NCBI GenBank assembly: GCA_964496005.1
Contig: CAZBWW010000020.1
Coordinates: forward strand, 1-18,072
Reading direction: 5' to 3'
Origin: CAZBWW01 sp964496005
GTDB lineage: Bacteria; Patescibacteriota; WWE3; UBA101185; UBA10185
DNA length: 18,072 bases
Numbering within the stretch: the stretch's first letter is position 1; each line of letters opens with the position of its first letter. The position numbers and the translations under genes are program-made. Below, in pieces: positions 1 through 6,225 of this stretch. The notes below the pieces were generated by a model. The model searched no databases, had not been told where the DNA came from, and was given only the letters and a program-made list of their open reading frames with translations.

Positions 1-25
1 CTCTAATAATAATTATAGGTTATAG

Positions 26-92
26 GAGGACAAGTAATGTTAAAAATAAGAACAAAAAGAAAAATATATCGAAATGTTTGTTTTTTGTCCTC
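26..92 (+). promoter_or_regulatory. Inverted repeat that can sequester the ribosome binding site of the small ORF
   Basis: GAGGACAA at 26-33 is perfectly complementary to TTGTCCTC at 85-92, with one more possible G-U pair inside. The left arm contains the Shine-Dalgarno core of the small ORF at 37-126, and the right arm lies inside that ORF. Folding would hide the ribosome binding site. The loop is long (about 50 bases) and A-rich, so the structure is only a candidate. Confidence 0.3.
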
Positions 93-126
93 ATCTGTTA
101 ACCACAATTTTTTGAAGCAGTTTTAG
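37..126 (+). CDS. Possible small ORF (29 residues) with strong ribosome binding site
   Basis: An AGGAGGA site at 24-30 sits six bases before an ATG at 37, which opens a 29-codon frame ending in TAG at 124-126. The predicted peptide is basic at the N-terminus (MLKIRTKRKIYR) and ends in a short mixed tail with one Cys. I recognise no family. The only support is the near-perfect Shine-Dalgarno and its spacing, which is better than that of most larger genes in the window. It could be a real small protein, a leader peptide, or the start of a gene broken by a mutation. The adjacent gene at 145-2232 is on the opposite strand and converges on it. Confidence 0.3.
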   Translation: MLKIRTKRKIYRNVCFLSSSVNHNFLKQF

Positions 127-144
127 TTAATTTGCCAAGTTGCA

Positions 145-2232
145 CTAATTTGTGCTGGTAGCTCTTTTCGTCCAATTTAGCAGTATTTTGTGCACGTTTT
201 CGGCTCCAATGACAGGATCAGAAGGGTAGGAAAATTCTACTGGGTGCATAACAAACGCGTGAGCTTGATTTCCACCTAATCCGCCGTGAAAACCTATAAG
301 CTCTTCATACGCACAGCCCTCGTCTAGCTCCCTGTCATAGAAACTGTTTACAAGAATATCAGGTACATTATTATAGCTATGCTCTCTAAGTAGATGCTGT
401 GCAGCGTTAGGTCCAAAGTTTTGCAATGGGTTTACACCCTCAATTTTACCGGTTTTTAAGTGGTATACGCCGTTTGCACTTATTGCTAATGGCCCAAACT
501 CTTTTGAATCAACCATTATAAACCCCACACCGTCGTGTTGTGCCAACCCAAGTATTAGGTTTGGATACTGCGCGTTAAGTTGTTCCAACGTGGCGCGGTT
601 TTTCCATTTTGTTAAGTAAATCAAGCCTAAATTACCGGACGCAAGAACAATGGCATTATCACTGTCATCCAGTACTCTTTCTGTATTTCTATCTGCCTCA
701 AAATCCGTTTCCAATTGTTTTGCTTCCGGACCAAGTACAACGCTGTCTTGATACATTTTCTTGCGTACAATAGATCTAACGGTTCGGCCTGTAAGACTGT
801 CTTTGTCTTGTGCTACACCGGTTAACACCATGTTTAGATTTCCCCACCCCTCTTCGGTGCTTAGGTTACTTTTTACTCTAACCTGTTCACCTATCAGTTG
901 TTTGACAAGCTCATCTAAAGTTATTTTATATCTTTGCTTAAATGTCGCACCTTTACTTTGTCCGTGGTCTGACAAAACCACAAATTTATATTTTCTTTGT
1001 GCCTCGTTATTGGCAAATGTCAGTCTCTTAAATGCGTTATCTATTTTAGACAGTATATAAAACGCGTCCGGATCCTCAACACCTGAATGATGCGCAATTT
1101 CATCGTATGCGGCGTACGTAGAATATATAACATCTTTTTGTCCGGTATAAATATCTGCAATCAAGACATACGTTGTTAAATCACGTAAAAATACAGTTGT
1201 AAAAGCTCTTATTAACGGGTAGGCACCAAACCGGTGTTTTCCTAACCGCGGTTGCACGTCCCGTACACTTTGTCTAACCTGGGATTTTACTTCAAGAACA
1301 ATATCCCAAAAAGTAAGTGCAAAAGTTCTAATTAAATTGTAGGGATTAGAAAAAAAGCCATAAAGTACTTTGTTATATAGTTTAGAAAAATCCTGTAATT
1401 TGCTGTAGGTAAAAACCACATCCTCGGCATCGCCCGAAAATAAATTAGTTCTACTGCCGCCGTTTTGGGCCAATAAGCCCTTTCCTGTTGAATGTTCAGC
1501 CTCTATAGCGGGTGTGTCGTTCGGTCCGGATGATGTGACTATTCGATTGTTATCATTCTTTAATACCCACCTAAAAGCGGGTATATTTACATTGCTTCCC
1601 AGCAACAATCCGGCTTGAGAAGCTCCCGTTTGTGATGACAAATCAGTTTCCCACCCATCAAGCGTGTGAGTTTCAGTAGCTAGCCAGCTTTTTACTGTGG
1701 GCATATAACCCATATCTAAAGCTTTTTCCAGCGTTTGTTTAGATAAGCCATCTATTTCCAAAAAAATAATACCATCATCTTTGGCATTTCCAACACTTCC
1801 TTGTTTCTCAAGCCTTTTACGCATCACATTCTGGTAATACGAAGAATCGTCATCAAGTGAGAAAAGCCCCGAAATTATTACGTTTAAAATTGTAATTCCA
1901 ACAGCAACCCACATTGCTGCCCATAAGTCTTCAATGTAAACACCGTTCACAACTTCCGCGCTAACCATTATTATTAAGGCGTTAAAGAAGAGTGCTGCAA
2001 AACCAAAAGTATAAATCGTAATTTTTAATGTAAAAGCAGATAGAGCTGGCCAAATTAATGCATTTAATAAACCAATAACTCCTGCAAGCAAAAAGGCAGT
2101 AGCTACATCTTCAACGTGAATTTTTTCATAAAAATTTGCAATTAGAACTATGGCTATAGTCTGAATACCCCACGCGACTACTATTTTAACTGCAGCTTTT
2201 CCTGAGTTTGATTTACTTACTGTTAACGGCAT
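145..2232 (-). CDS. Membrane-anchored alkaline phosphatase/type I phosphodiesterase family protein with N-terminal holin-like membrane domain
   Basis: A 695-residue protein. Residues about 14-124 hold four hydrophobic segments (roughly 14-34, 44-64, 70-92, 103-124), as in the 'phage holin family 4' domain. Residues about 155-690 form an alkaline-phosphatase-superfamily phosphodiesterase domain. Metal-site signatures are visible: FLEIDG (Asp161), SSQTGASQAG with Thr202 as likely nucleophile, LSDHGQ (Asp422, His423), and GFHGGLGG (His649). This two-part arrangement is a known family in bacteria, and the holin label does not imply phage origin. The catalytic domain probably hydrolyses a phosphodiester or phosphoester outside or at the membrane; its substrate is unknown. 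The ATG at 2232 has no Shine-Dalgarno, but a TATTAT box ends six bases before it (positions 2244 down to 2239), suggesting a leaderless transcript. It is divergent from the HdeD-like gene. Confidence 0.85.
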   Translation of the reverse strand: MPLTVSKSNSGKAAVKIVVAWGIQTIAIVLIANFYEKIHVEDVATAFLLAGVIGLLNALIWPALSAFTLKITIYTFGFAALFFNALIIMVSAEVVNGVYIEDLWAAMWVAVGITILNVIISGLFSLDDDSSYYQNVMRKRLEKQGSVGNAKDDGIIFLEIDGLSKQTLEKALDMGYMPTVKSWLATETHTLDGWETDLSSQTGASQAGLLLGSNVNIPAFRWVLKNDNNRIVTSSGPNDTPAIEAEHSTGKGLLAQNGGSRTNLFSGDAEDVVFTYSKLQDFSKLYNKVLYGFFSNPYNLIRTFALTFWDIVLEVKSQVRQSVRDVQPRLGKHRFGAYPLIRAFTTVFLRDLTTYVLIADIYTGQKDVIYSTYAAYDEIAHHSGVEDPDAFYILSKIDNAFKRLTFANNEAQRKYKFVVLSDHGQSKGATFKQRYKITLDELVKQLIGEQVRVKSNLSTEEGWGNLNMVLTGVAQDKDSLTGRTVRSIVRKKMYQDSVVLGPEAKQLETDFEADRNTERVLDDSDNAIVLASGNLGLIYLTKWKNRATLEQLNAQYPNLILGLAQHDGVGFIMVDSKEFGPLAISANGVYHLKTGKIEGVNPLQNFGPNAAQHLLREHSYNNVPDILVNSFYDRELDEGCAYEELIGFHGGLGGNQAHAFVMHPVEFSYPSDPVIGAENVHKILLNWTKRATSTN

Positions 2233-2238
2233 ATTGCT

Positions 2239-2244
2239 ATAATA
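2239..2244 (-). promoter_or_regulatory. Candidate -10 box for a leaderless transcript of the phosphodiesterase gene
   Basis: Reading the minus strand, TATTAT (5 of 6 matches to TATAAT) is followed by six bases and then the ATG at 2232-2230. No good -35 is seen; an AT-rich TTTTAT lies at about the right distance. With this spacing the transcript would start at or next to the start codon. Confidence 0.4.
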
Positions 2245-2256
2245 CCAAAATTTTCC

Positions 2257-2286
2257 TTGTAATAAAATATATGCGTATGCTATTAT
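2257..2286 (+). promoter_or_regulatory. Candidate promoter of the HdeD-like gene
   Basis: TTGTAA at 2257-2262 and TATTAT at 2281-2286 are separated by 18 bases. This would give a short leader of about 20 bases that carries the strong Shine-Dalgarno of the gene starting at 2314. Confidence 0.45.
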
Positions 2287-2313
2287 AAAACTACATTTAA
2301 GGAGGTGAATAAC

Positions 2314-2847
2314 ATGGATAAAAGTTTAGCTGAGTATTGGTGGCTAGTTGCTATCAGGGGTATTTTAACTATTATATTAGGTATATTTGCACTTGTTTAC
2401 CCCGTTGCTACCCTAGCCGTATTGATATTCGTTTTTGGAGTCTTTGCGTTAGTCGAGGGTATAATTACTGCCATTGTTGGTGTTGCAACCATGAGAAAAG
2501 ACAATAATTGGTGGATGGCACTACTCGAAGGCTTGCTCGGTGTGTTTATTGGTATTTTCATCTTGAAATGGACCGGAATTACAGTATTTTTAACCATCTA
2601 TTTAATTGGATTATGGGCACTTATTGCCGGGGTGTTCGGTATTGTCGCAGGGTTCTCACTCCGAAAAGAGATGGAAGGCGAATGGCTGCTTATAATGGTA
2701 GGATTTCTTGGCGTACTTGTTGGAATACTAACTTTAACAAGCCCTGTGTCAGCATTAGTGGTAATCCCGATTCTTTTAGGAATTTACGGTATTGCAGCAG
2801 GTATTATGCTTATGGCCTTTGCATTTAAAGTGCGGAAGTTAAAATAA
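2314..2847 (+). CDS. HdeD/DUF308-like six-helix membrane protein
   Basis: A 177-residue, almost wholly hydrophobic protein made of short hydrophobic helices in paired repeats. Glycine-rich turns (ILGIFALVYP, VFIGIFILKW, VLVGILTLTS) are typical of the HdeD/DUF308 family. HdeD of Escherichia coli is linked to acid resistance; the role here is unknown. I chose ATG 2314 because a full AAGGAGGTGA Shine-Dalgarno occupies 2299-2308, five bases upstream. An in-frame GTG at 2305 lies inside that site and is unlikely to be the start. The gene ends just before a strong hairpin terminator, so it appears to be a single-gene unit. Confidence 0.85.
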   Translation: MDKSLAEYWWLVAIRGILTIILGIFALVYPVATLAVLIFVFGVFALVEGIITAIVGVATMRKDNNWWMALLEGLLGVFIGIFILKWTGITVFLTIYLIGLWALIAGVFGIVAGFSLRKEMEGEWLLIMVGFLGVLVGILTLTSPVSALVVIPILLGIYGIAAGIMLMAFAFKVRKLK

Positions 2848-2874
2848 GCAGACTAGTCATTGAACTTATGAAAA

Positions 2875-2911
2875 AAACTAAAGGGGCTCCAGTTTGGGGC
2901 CTTTTTAGTTT
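2875..2911 (+). terminator. Long hairpin terminator after the HdeD-like gene
   Basis: A 16-pair stem (2875-2890 with 2896-2911, some G-U pairs) closes a five-base loop. The outer part is A-rich on the left and T-rich on the right (AAACTAAA / TTTAGTTT). It lies 27 bases past the stop codon of the HdeD-like gene and fits a rho-independent terminator. Confidence 0.75.
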
Positions 2912-3009
2912 CACTGGGAAATTTACTTATATCTAGTATCTATATGTCGAACTCATTTATTGCTTGTCCTTTTTTAGCATGGGGTAAATTTGTCTGCATA
3001 TTATGTTAA

Positions 3010-3038
3010 TTGACAACTATCAGGTTACTTATTATTAT
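3010..3038 (+). promoter_or_regulatory. Promoter for a leaderless transcript of the Kunitz-domain gene
   Basis: TTGACA at 3010-3015 is a perfect -35. After 17 bases comes TATTAT at 3033-3038 (5 of 6 matches). The ATG follows after six bases at 3045, which would place the transcript start on or beside the start codon. No Shine-Dalgarno is present. Confidence 0.65.
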
Positions 3039-3044
3039 TGACAT

Positions 3045-3737
3045 ATGAAAGATTTCATCAAGATTGCACTAATAGCAGTCGCAGCTTTTATACTTTTATA
3101 TGTTTTTATTGATTTTATTGGGAATGCTAAATACCGAAAAGTTAAGGATTTGTTTATTAAAGACAAAATAACCTCCGAATATTTGTCAGGTGTTGTGAAT
3201 GTTGGTGCAGATGTACCAAGTTTTGAATTCCCGCTGGAAATTGTAATGGTGGAAATTGATGCAAATAATGCTGCCGCTCAACCCGTACTAGCCGACAATA
3301 TTATTGATGAGAATTTTAAGCATGTTCAGGGAAAAGAGACGAATTATGTGTTTAAACTGGAACCTGCTGAGGTCGATGCGAATAAGCTGTATTTTGTTAA
3401 TGCGCGTGTCTTTGACTCAGAAAACTTGCAAAATACCTTATTAATAGGAAAATGTTTACATAATGAGTCATGTTTAACTCTTACTCAAGATAATCCAAAA
3501 GTTGCAACAATTAACCTAATGGATTTACGAGCCGAATTAGGAGCGCTAGAAGAATTACAGGCTACCGATGCATGTGCGTTAGTACCGGATGCAGGAAACT
3601 GTTATGCCTATATTGAAAGATATTACTTTGACCAGGATACGGGCAGTTGCAGCTCGTTTGTGTGGGGCGGATGTGATGGGGTTGTTCCATTTGAGACGTT
3701 AGAGCGGTGCCAGGCAGCGTGTGAGAGTGGTGAGTAG
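3045..3737 (+). CDS. Membrane-anchored protein with YscW/YbaY-like domain and C-terminal Kunitz/BPTI inhibitor domain
   Basis: 230 residues. Residues 5-26 form one membrane helix or uncleaved signal anchor, leaving the rest outside. Residues about 45-160 resemble the small beta-rich YscW/YbaY-type domain (pattern of PLEIVMVEIDA, LADNIID, YFVNARVFD); this call is tentative. Residues 177-226 are a Kunitz domain: cysteines at 177, 186, 202, 210, 222 and 226 have the BPTI spacing except one residue fewer between the fourth and fifth. The landmarks ERYYFD, SSFVWGGC and the Phe before Cys5 are all present. The expected disulfides are 177-226, 186-210 and 202-222. The residue in the P1 position is Tyr187, followed by Ala188, which suggests inhibition of chymotrypsin-like rather than trypsin-like proteases. 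Kunitz domains are mostly eukaryotic and uncommon in bacteria. Two further cysteines (137, 143) sit in the middle domain. Confidence 0.85.
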   Translation: MKDFIKIALIAVAAFILLYVFIDFIGNAKYRKVKDLFIKDKITSEYLSGVVNVGADVPSFEFPLEIVMVEIDANNAAAQPVLADNIIDENFKHVQGKETNYVFKLEPAEVDANKLYFVNARVFDSENLQNTLLIGKCLHNESCLTLTQDNPKVATINLMDLRAELGALEELQATDACALVPDAGNCYAYIERYYFDQDTGSCSSFVWGGCDGVVPFETLERCQAACESGE

Positions 3738-3830
3738 GTTGATAATTTGGTTGATAGATAGGCGGGACGGTACTTTTTTTACGAATTGCTAGTTTTATTG
3801 CTAATTTTATCCCTGTAAACTAAGTTTTAT

Positions 3831-3889
3831 CTATAATATTCGGTGTGTTTCCTACGTTTTATATATAGTTTGCACTAACCTATAATATT
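3831..3889 (+). promoter_or_regulatory. Two identical CTATAATATT boxes upstream of the GC-rich gene
   Basis: CTATAATATT occurs at 3831-3840 and again at 3880-3889, each containing a perfect TATAAT. No convincing -35 is visible at the usual distance from either. The second would give a leader of about 70 bases to the ATG at 3963. The rest of 3738-3962 is AT-rich with short direct repeats (GGTTGATA twice near 3738-3760). Confidence 0.35.
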
Positions 3890-3912
3890 TGATATGCTCT
3901 GGATGATCTAAG

Positions 3913-3932
3913 ATTCCGGCGTGCGTCGGAAT
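3913..3932 (+). promoter_or_regulatory. Small hairpin in the leader of the GC-rich gene
   Basis: ATTCCG at 3913-3918 pairs with CGGAAT at 3927-3932, with up to two further inner pairs. It lies 18 bases before the AGGAG ribosome binding site at 3951-3955. It may be an mRNA-stabilising leader hairpin or a protein site; the function is unknown. Confidence 0.3.
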
Positions 3933-3962
3933 TTGTTAAAAAAGCGCAAAAGGAGAAATAAG

Positions 3963-4571
3963 ATGAGTGCACGAAAAGTTTTTGTACTGATTGCCGTTTT
4001 GATGGCCGCCCTGGTTGCCGTCGGCACGGTCAGCGCAGCCAACACTGCGGACACCACTACCCCAGCGGCGGTGCAGGCCCCTGAGTACGGGGAAGAGTTC
4101 GACTTTTTCCTCGGCACCTACGACTGGGGTACGTGGACTTCTTACGGGAACGTCCATGTCTACCTTGGCCCCAACGCCATCGAAATCACGGCGACCGCAC
4201 CTGGCTATTTGTTCACGGATGGGTGGTACTGGCTGCACCACAACAAGAGGGCGCCGTTGTGGTTGCAGCCATATGTACACGCGGACGGCTCGTGGGAGGA
4301 CACCATAACTTTTGTTGTCCCCTACTATTGGGTGCCGGGTGTGCCGAACTACCAGTACTTCGAAGCCGGCTTTGCATTCAACGTGGTACCGTTTTGTCCG
4401 CCCACCGGCATGGAGTGCACCGGCGAGGTGCAGGTCCGATCGTTCAATTACGAGGGGCGGTGTGTTCCCATCCCTGGCGAAAGCGGCGGCGGCAGGGCTT
4501 GTTACCAAAACAAGCTCCCATACACCTACCCGCCCACCGGGTTTTTGAATCCTCCCGGCGCCGACGGCTAG
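3963..4571 (+). CDS. GC-rich secreted protein of unknown function
   Basis: 202 residues from ATG 3963, which has AGGAG at 3951-3955 seven bases upstream. An in-frame GTG at 3921 lies in the leader and is less likely. Residues 1-25 are a clear signal peptide with a GTVSA-ANT cleavage site. The mature protein is rich in Tyr, Trp, Pro and Gly (YYWVPGVPNYQYFE, GWYWLHHN), with four cysteines at 145, 152, 167 and 180 that could form two disulfides. I recognise no family. Base composition stands out: the line 4021-4080 has 43 G/C in 60, while neighbouring genes are strongly AT-rich. Codons end in C or G. This, together with its own leader hairpin and terminator, suggests recent acquisition. High GC opens long frames on both strands, but only this frame has a ribosome binding site and signal peptide. 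Confidence 0.75.
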   Translation: MSARKVFVLIAVLMAALVAVGTVSAANTADTTTPAAVQAPEYGEEFDFFLGTYDWGTWTSYGNVHVYLGPNAIEITATAPGYLFTDGWYWLHHNKRAPLWLQPYVHADGSWEDTITFVVPYYWVPGVPNYQYFEAGFAFNVVPFCPPTGMECTGEVQVRSFNYEGRCVPIPGESGGGRACYQNKLPYTYPPTGFLNPPGADG

Positions 4572-4610
4572 TAGAGCACACCAACCTGCCCGGCTGCCGA
4601 TTTTTTTTTC

Positions 4611-4658
4611 AGAAGCCAGCACACGGTGCACCCACACCCTTGCTGGCTTCTTTCGTTT
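4611..4658 (+). terminator. Rho-independent terminator of the GC-rich gene
   Basis: AGAAGCCAGCA at 4611-4621 pairs perfectly with TGCTGGCTTCT at 4641-4651, with a 19-base loop that contains the palindrome GGTGCACC. A T-rich run follows (TTTCGTTTCGTTC). Nine T residues also precede the stem at 4601-4609. Confidence 0.8.
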
Positions 4659-4757
4659 CGTTCATTAAAGCATAAACAAGAAAACCCAAAACTCAGAATA
4701 GTATTTGAAAAACTCCAATACTTGACAACTCCACACAAATATTTATCTAATAAGTAA

Positions 4758-4778
4758 AGGGGCGCTTAACGCACCCCT
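4758..4778 (-). terminator. Hairpin downstream of the coiled-coil protein gene
   Basis: AGGGGCGC at 4758-4765 pairs with GCACCCCT at 4771-4778 with one internal mismatch and a five-base loop. It lies about 50 bases past the stop of the minus-strand gene at 4827. On the minus strand it is followed by a moderately T-rich stretch (TTACTTATTAG), so a terminator is likely but the U-tract is weak. Confidence 0.45.
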
Positions 4779-4826
4779 AAACTTCTATCGTTTCAATTAG
4801 AAACCACTTATCAAGTAACTAAGAAA

Positions 4827-5453
4827 TTACTCAATAAACTCGCAATTTTCAACATCGTAAATATCACTACACTGAGTTACAAAGTTGTCATAATAAGGCT
4901 CAGCAATTTCCAATGCCTGCTCAAGTGCCTCTATTTCATCTTCATCTCCGTCTTCCTCCGCATCATTTAAGTCATTTTGTATGTCGTTGTAATATTTACA
5001 AATATCTTGTTGGAAATCATCGCTATATTCAGTTGTATACCACGTATCCTCGTTTTTTGGACCGACCTCAAGCAGTTCCTGACATTGAGTTGTGTGGTCT
5101 AGTGTGGACACTTGTTGATTTAAGGTTTCGATTTCCGCGTTCTGTGCGGCAATTATTGCCTGTACTTCTTCTGCGGTTTTTACGACCTCAGCCGCTAACC
5201 CCTGCAAAAATAAACCTGCTGACTCTTTAGCTTCTTCCATAGCACCGCCAGCCGCTTGTTTTGCTTCATCAATTTTTGCTTCTGTAGCCTGCTCAGTTTT
5301 TTCAGCTTCCATCAACTGTTTTTGTAATTCTTCTGTTTGTGCTTGTTCGTTTGAATATTGAAGGAAAAAGAAACCTGCGGCTAATACTGCTATCACTGCG
5401 ATAATTGATACTATAACTACACTGTTATTTTTTTTTCCATTTTCTTCTGCCAC
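4827..5453 (-). CDS. Membrane-anchored coiled-coil protein with acidic cysteine-containing C-terminus
   Basis: 208 residues from GTG 5453. I prefer this start because a GGGGGGTGA Shine-Dalgarno lies at 5467-5459 with five bases of spacing, the same spacing as the HdeD-like gene. The GTG at 5462, three codons earlier, lies inside that site. After a short polar head comes one membrane helix (SIIAVIAVLAAGFFFL). Then follows a long Glu/Gln/Lys/Ala-rich stretch with heptad character, probably coiled coil, reaching the middle of the protein. The C-terminal third is very acidic (NDAEEDGDEDEIEALEQALE) and holds four cysteines. I recognise no family. It may be a cell-envelope spacer or scaffold. It follows a terminator-like hairpin at 5473-5499. 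Confidence 0.75.
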   Translation of the reverse strand: MAEENGKKNNSVVIVSIIAVIAVLAAGFFFLQYSNEQAQTEELQKQLMEAEKTEQATEAKIDEAKQAAGGAMEEAKESAGLFLQGLAAEVVKTAEEVQAIIAAQNAEIETLNQQVSTLDHTTQCQELLEVGPKNEDTWYTTEYSDDFQQDICKYYNDIQNDLNDAEEDGDEDEIEALEQALEIAEPYYDNFVTQCSDIYDVENCEFIE

Positions 5454-5472
5454 TACACTCACCCCCCTTCAT

Positions 5473-5499
5473 AAAAAAACCTACCAAGTGGGCAGGTTT
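5473..5499 (-). terminator. Terminator or attenuator just upstream of the coiled-coil gene
   Basis: On the minus strand, AAACCTGCC (5499-5491) pairs with GGTAGGTTT (5485-5477) with one mismatch and a five-base loop, and the stem runs into seven consecutive T (5479-5473). This is a classic rho-independent terminator. It ends only six bases before the Shine-Dalgarno of the gene starting at 5453. It may end transcripts from the metalloprotease-like gene at 5645-6199, or attenuate the downstream gene. Confidence 0.65.
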
Positions 5500-5644
5500 G
5501 TAAATAGTGTACCACTAATTCAGCACATATTAAATATAGCAATTAGTATTTGATTCACAGCTTAATTTTATGTAAAGAATAGTGGTTAAGGCTCGAAATT
5601 TGAAGGGTTTATTATTATTGTATTTTACTGTAGTTGTGTAAGTA

Positions 5645-6199
5645 TCAACGCGTTCGCTTCAAATCTCTAATAATTATTAAGATCGCTATTAAAGCCGCGG
5701 CTCCTAAAAACAGATACCCCAACCCGTAAATAACCTTGTACACATATGAATAATTATGCAACATACCGTAATAACTAAGTAAATAATTCCAATCATGAAT
5801 CACTTCTCCCCCGCCGATTCCAGTCAACGGTAGATTTTGATAAACTGCATCGGCTGCGTAAGTGCCAATATAAAATAAATTTGTACTAAGCCAAGCTAAC
5901 GCAAATGTACACGCGAAAAAATCCTTTTTGAGATAAAAATATATTAATATGCTTATTGGTACTATAAGTTGAAAAACAGTACCACCCCAAATTCCAATAA
6001 CTTGCCCAAAATGCCCAAAAAGCATATGGCCTGCTTCGTGCATTACAAAATTAGCACTGCTTATTACTCCAAAATATGCAGGGTTTTCAACATACTTAAT
6101 TAACAAAAATATATAAACAGCTAGTAATAATACTTTTCCGACTAGCGTTAACACATCGGGTTTACCATCTTTTTCGTTATAGTTGTTAATTGCTTCCAT
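5645..6199 (-). CDS. Membrane protein with HExGH zinc-site, M50-like metalloprotease candidate
   Basis: 184 residues with about four to five membrane helices (roughly 17-36, 62-92, 96-118, 150-178). Residues 54-58 read HEAGH inside a hydrophobic stretch (FVMHEAGHMLFGHFG), the HExxH zinc motif typical of membrane-embedded M50/site-2-type proteases. Later candidates for a third ligand are Asp117 and His135-Asp136 (VIHDW); I do not see the classic NxxPxxxLDG motif, so membership in M50 is a guess. It may be a divergent intramembrane protease or a non-protease zinc membrane protein. The start ATG 6199 has no Shine-Dalgarno; TATATA ends five bases upstream of it on the minus strand. The gene is divergent from the DUF4253 gene with a 26-base shared gap. 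Confidence 0.7.
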   Translation of the reverse strand: MEAINNYNEKDGKPDVLTLVGKVLLLAVYIFLLIKYVENPAYFGVISSANFVMHEAGHMLFGHFGQVIGIWGGTVFQLIVPISILIYFYLKKDFFACTFALAWLSTNLFYIGTYAADAVYQNLPLTGIGGGEVIHDWNYLLSYYGMLHNYSYVYKVIYGLGYLFLGAAALIAILIIIRDLKRTR

Positions 6200-6219
6200 T
6201 GTTATATATATGGTAGCAT
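6190..6219 (+). promoter_or_regulatory. Candidate promoter for a leaderless DUF4253 transcript
   Basis: TTGCTT at 6190-6195 and TAGCAT at 6214-6219 are 18 bases apart, and the ATG at 6226 follows after six bases. Both boxes are weak (4 of 6 matches). The -35 overlaps the first codons of the divergent gene. Confidence 0.35.
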
Positions 6220-6225
6220 TTTTGT

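Noticed and set aside
145..2232. Phage origin suggested by the holin-like membrane domain
   Set aside because: The holin-like domain is fused to a phosphodiesterase in a known bacterial family, and no phage genes are nearby.
2305..2313. GTG 2305 as start of the HdeD-like gene
   Set aside because: It lies inside the Shine-Dalgarno that serves the ATG at 2314.
3936..4675. Several long alternative frames on both strands over the GC-rich gene
   Set aside because: High GC lowers stop-codon frequency in all frames. Only 3963-4571 has a ribosome binding site, signal peptide and a terminator after it.
4790..4804. GTTTCAATTAGAAAC, resembling the end of a CRISPR repeat
   Set aside because: Only one copy is present, with no spacer-repeat periodicity and no cas genes; it is a short inverted repeat.
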